This document shows positions 27,855-28,005 of a stretch of 28,005 nucleotides of DNA, piece after piece. The notes under the pieces are model-generated. The model saw only the letters and a list, made by a program, of their open reading frames with translations, was not told the origin of the DNA and did not search any database. Positions within the stretch are counted from its first letter, which is position 1. Each line of letters opens with the position of its first letter. Position numbers and translations under genes: made by a program. Source of the DNA: Apostichopus californicus (taxonomy: Eukaryota > Echinodermata > Holothuroidea > Aspidochirotida > Stichopodidae); NCBI GenBank assembly GCA_020650975.1, contig JAIPMN010006120.1, positions 1 through 28,005 of the forward strand. The letters are read 5' to 3'.

Positions 27855-28005
27855 AAATCTATACATATATATATCTATATCTATATATATATCTATATAT
27901 ATATATATCTATATATATCTATATATATCTATATATATCTATATATATATATATATATATCTATATATATATATATCTATATATATATATCTATATATAT
28001 ATATC
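27855..28005. repeat. (TATC/TA)n microsatellite reaching the window end
   Basis: Alternating tatatatc and tatatatatc words from about 27860 to the last base. The array may run on outside the window. Confidence 0.95.

Noticed and set aside
1-28005. Retrovirus, LTR element, Polinton or toxin gene remains
   Set aside because: No reverse transcriptase, integrase, capsid or long terminal repeat pattern was recognised in any frame.

Overview
The window is a stretch of an animal nuclear genome holding one large split gene on the + strand. It contains 26 consecutive internal exons, all with GT-AG borders and compatible phases, that together give 1410 codons of open frame. The product is a long single-pass cadherin-related membrane protein. 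Visible parts are the end of one extracellular cadherin (EC) repeat, eleven further EC repeats (called EC-b to EC-l here), a membrane-adjacent domain (MAD-like) and a transmembrane helix. The signal peptide and first EC repeats lie upstream of base 1, and the cytoplasmic tail lies downstream of base 28005. EC repeats followed by a membrane-adjacent domain occur in the CDH23 / PCDH15 / CDHR2 group and in insect Cad87A/Bt-receptor type cadherins. I cannot say which of these is the true orthologue.

The organism is an invertebrate animal, probably a marine deuterostome such as an echinoderm. This rests on AT-rich introns, a tRNA-headed SINE ending in AAGCGCTATATAAA plus ATT repeats, and the frequent word TAGGCCTA. 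The placement is an inference and not proven.

Layout: exons 1-4 (430-4112) cover EC-a end, EC-b and the start of EC-c. Exons 5-9 (5125-8480) cover EC-c to the start of EC-f. Exons 10-14 (9349-14955) cover EC-f to the start of EC-i. Exons 15-21 (16306-23404) cover EC-i to EC-l. Exons 22-25 (24274-27029) encode the membrane-adjacent domain, and exon 26 (27658-27782) the transmembrane helix. Calcium-binding motifs are classical in the middle repeats (EC-e to EC-h) and decay toward the membrane. EC-k carries an RRKR furin-type site in an enlarged loop.

The introns hold at least eleven tandem arrays, three recognisable SINE copies (one on the minus strand, one interrupted by a small inverted-repeat transposon) and a larger inverted-repeat element. 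The most unusual feature is that three arrays have copied the exon borders themselves: the ends and donors of exons 1 and 7, and the acceptor and start of exon 13. Each leaves decoy splice sites beside the real ones. I found no second gene, RNA gene, CRISPR array or retroviral element.
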